From: Caldifarciminota bacterium
Lineage (GTDB): Bacteria > Hydrothermota > Tepidihabitantia > SM23-42
Assembly (NCBI GenBank): GCA_030671005.1
Contig: DAOVAN010000095.1
Span: 1-6,362 of the forward strand
Direction of reading: 5' to 3'
DNA length: 6,362 bases
A program made the position numbers and the translations under genes. This document shows positions 5,718-6,362 of this stretch, piece after piece (the first letter of the stretch is position 1; each line of letters starts with the position of its first letter). The notes beneath the pieces were generated by a model, which made no database searches, had not been told where the DNA came from, and saw only the letters and a list, made by a program, of their open reading frames with translations.

Positions 5718-6362
5718 CGAGTATTACGAGTAGTTTATCTTCAGTGCACATGTCTGAGACACTGAACGGTAGAATTATCTTTTCCCACTCAGTATCCAGT
5801 CGATACACATGATTAGACGATTTCGAGTACAATAATACCCTTTCGTCATAAACATAGATTCTGTCCAGACGTTCAGGGATTGGGTTTTTTTCAAGCAGAT
5901 TGCCATACTCATCATAAATATGAATACTGTTTTTGGTCAGCGCATAGACCGTACCTTCATACCACTGGAGATCTTCTACCTTCACGTTGTCTATTCTGAA
6001 CTTCTCCTCGTACGCAAAATCCAGAAAGATTATTTCATGAGTTTGCCGGTCCGCAAGTATGATTTCGTCGGATGGTGTGATCGTGAATGCCGAGATATCT
6101 CTGGAGGTATAGACAGTTTCTTTTTGCCCATATGAAATGTAGTATTTTTCAATTGCAATACCCCGGTTAATATATATGGCAAAGGGAGTTATCTCAAATC
6201 CTTGTATTCGATAATTGACTTCGTCGGTTACCGGGATCGCATTGAGCTTGCCTGACGTTATGATATTGAAGATGCTCTGTCCGATGCGCGGGGCGACAAA
6301 CAACTGGTTGTTGTAACACGCCAAACTGCTGAAGGTTCTATCGAGAGAAATGGTGTCCGAGG
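5671..6362 (-). CDS. Beta-propeller-like protein, C-terminal part (5' end outside the window)
   Basis: The reading frame is open from the window edge to the TAA at 5673-5671, giving 229 visible residues. A TTG at 6324 could be read as a start, but the codons before it are open and protein-like (TISLDRTFSS), so the gene very likely begins outside the window. The sequence falls into repeating units of about 35-40 residues with the cadence of propeller blades: a strand such as AFTITPSDEIILAD, a turn, then EIIFLDF; next VYALTKNSIHIYDEYGN; next VLLYSKSSNHVYRLD; last LLVILDGTGTIIYLYN. At least four blades are visible and the C-terminus ends with one, as in closed propellers. No catalytic motif is visible. 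Such proteins are often exported or lipoprotein-anchored scaffolds, but the signal region is not in view. It directly precedes the barrel gene and overlaps it, which suggests co-expression and possibly a shared envelope role. The family assignment is by pattern only. Confidence 0.65.
   Translation of the reverse strand, partial: SDTISLDRTFSSLACYNNQLFVAPRIGQSIFNIITSGKLNAIPVTDEVNYRIQGFEITPFAIYINRGIAIEKYYISYGQKETVYTSRDISAFTITPSDEIILADRQTHEIIFLDFAYEEKFRIDNVKVEDLQWYEGTVYALTKNSIHIYDEYGNLLEKNPIPERLDRIYVYDERVLLYSKSSNHVYRLDTEWEKIILPFSVSDMCTEDKLLVILDGTGTIIYLYNRNDF

Noticed and set aside
6310..6330. Possible lipobox and TTG start (SSLAC) in the right-edge propeller protein
   Set aside because: The -3 position is Ser rather than Leu/Val/Ile, no hydrophobic signal core precedes it, and the upstream codons are open and continue the protein.
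1..6362. CRISPR arrays, tRNA or rRNA genes, insertion-sequence ends, riboswitches
   Set aside because: No regularly spaced repeats, no cloverleaf or rRNA-like segments and no transposase motifs were seen. Coding sequence fills nearly the whole window.

Overview
This window is one continuous minus-strand stretch of six protein-coding genes from a Gram-negative-type (diderm) bacterium. Two genes run off the edges. An outer-membrane beta-barrel ending in phenylalanine implies an outer membrane. The barrel family and the hybrid-sensor-type propeller repeat suggest the FCB group or a related candidate phylum (Bacteroidota/Ignavibacteria/Gemmatimonadota/WOR-3-like). This placement is inferred from protein style and moderate GC only; no rRNA or other phylogenetic marker is present.

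Reading in the direction of transcription (right to left): (1) 6362-5671, the C-terminal part of a beta-propeller-like protein, cut by the window edge. (2) 5717-2997, a 906-residue predicted outer-membrane beta-barrel protein with SprA-like sequence motifs, overlapping gene 1 by 47 bp. (3) 2997-2179, a class I SAM-dependent methyltransferase with a GTG start, sharing one base with the barrel stop codon. (4) 2182-1187, queA, the tRNA-modifying S-adenosylmethionine:tRNA ribosyltransferase-isomerase, overlapping the methyltransferase by four bases. Genes 1-4 are packed without gaps and look like one transcription unit.

The only real intergenic gap (1062-1186) holds a 34-bp imperfect inverted repeat after queA and a near-consensus -35/-10 promoter pointing at the next gene. 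That gene (5) is a family-2 glycosyltransferase of the dolichol/polyprenol-phosphate mannose synthase type (1061-324). Promoter spacing puts the expected transcription start at or next to its ATG, so its mRNA may be leaderless. Eight bases after it, a strong Shine-Dalgarno followed by a TTG start opens gene 6 (315-1, cut by the window edge), the N-terminus of a probable exported two-component-regulator-type beta-propeller.

Functionally, the window mixes one housekeeping enzyme (QueA) with envelope-directed genes: a barrel, two propellers, a lipid-linked sugar transferase and a methyltransferase of unknown substrate. A shared envelope function is possible but rests only on proximity. No RNA genes, CRISPR arrays, insertion sequences or other mobile elements were seen.
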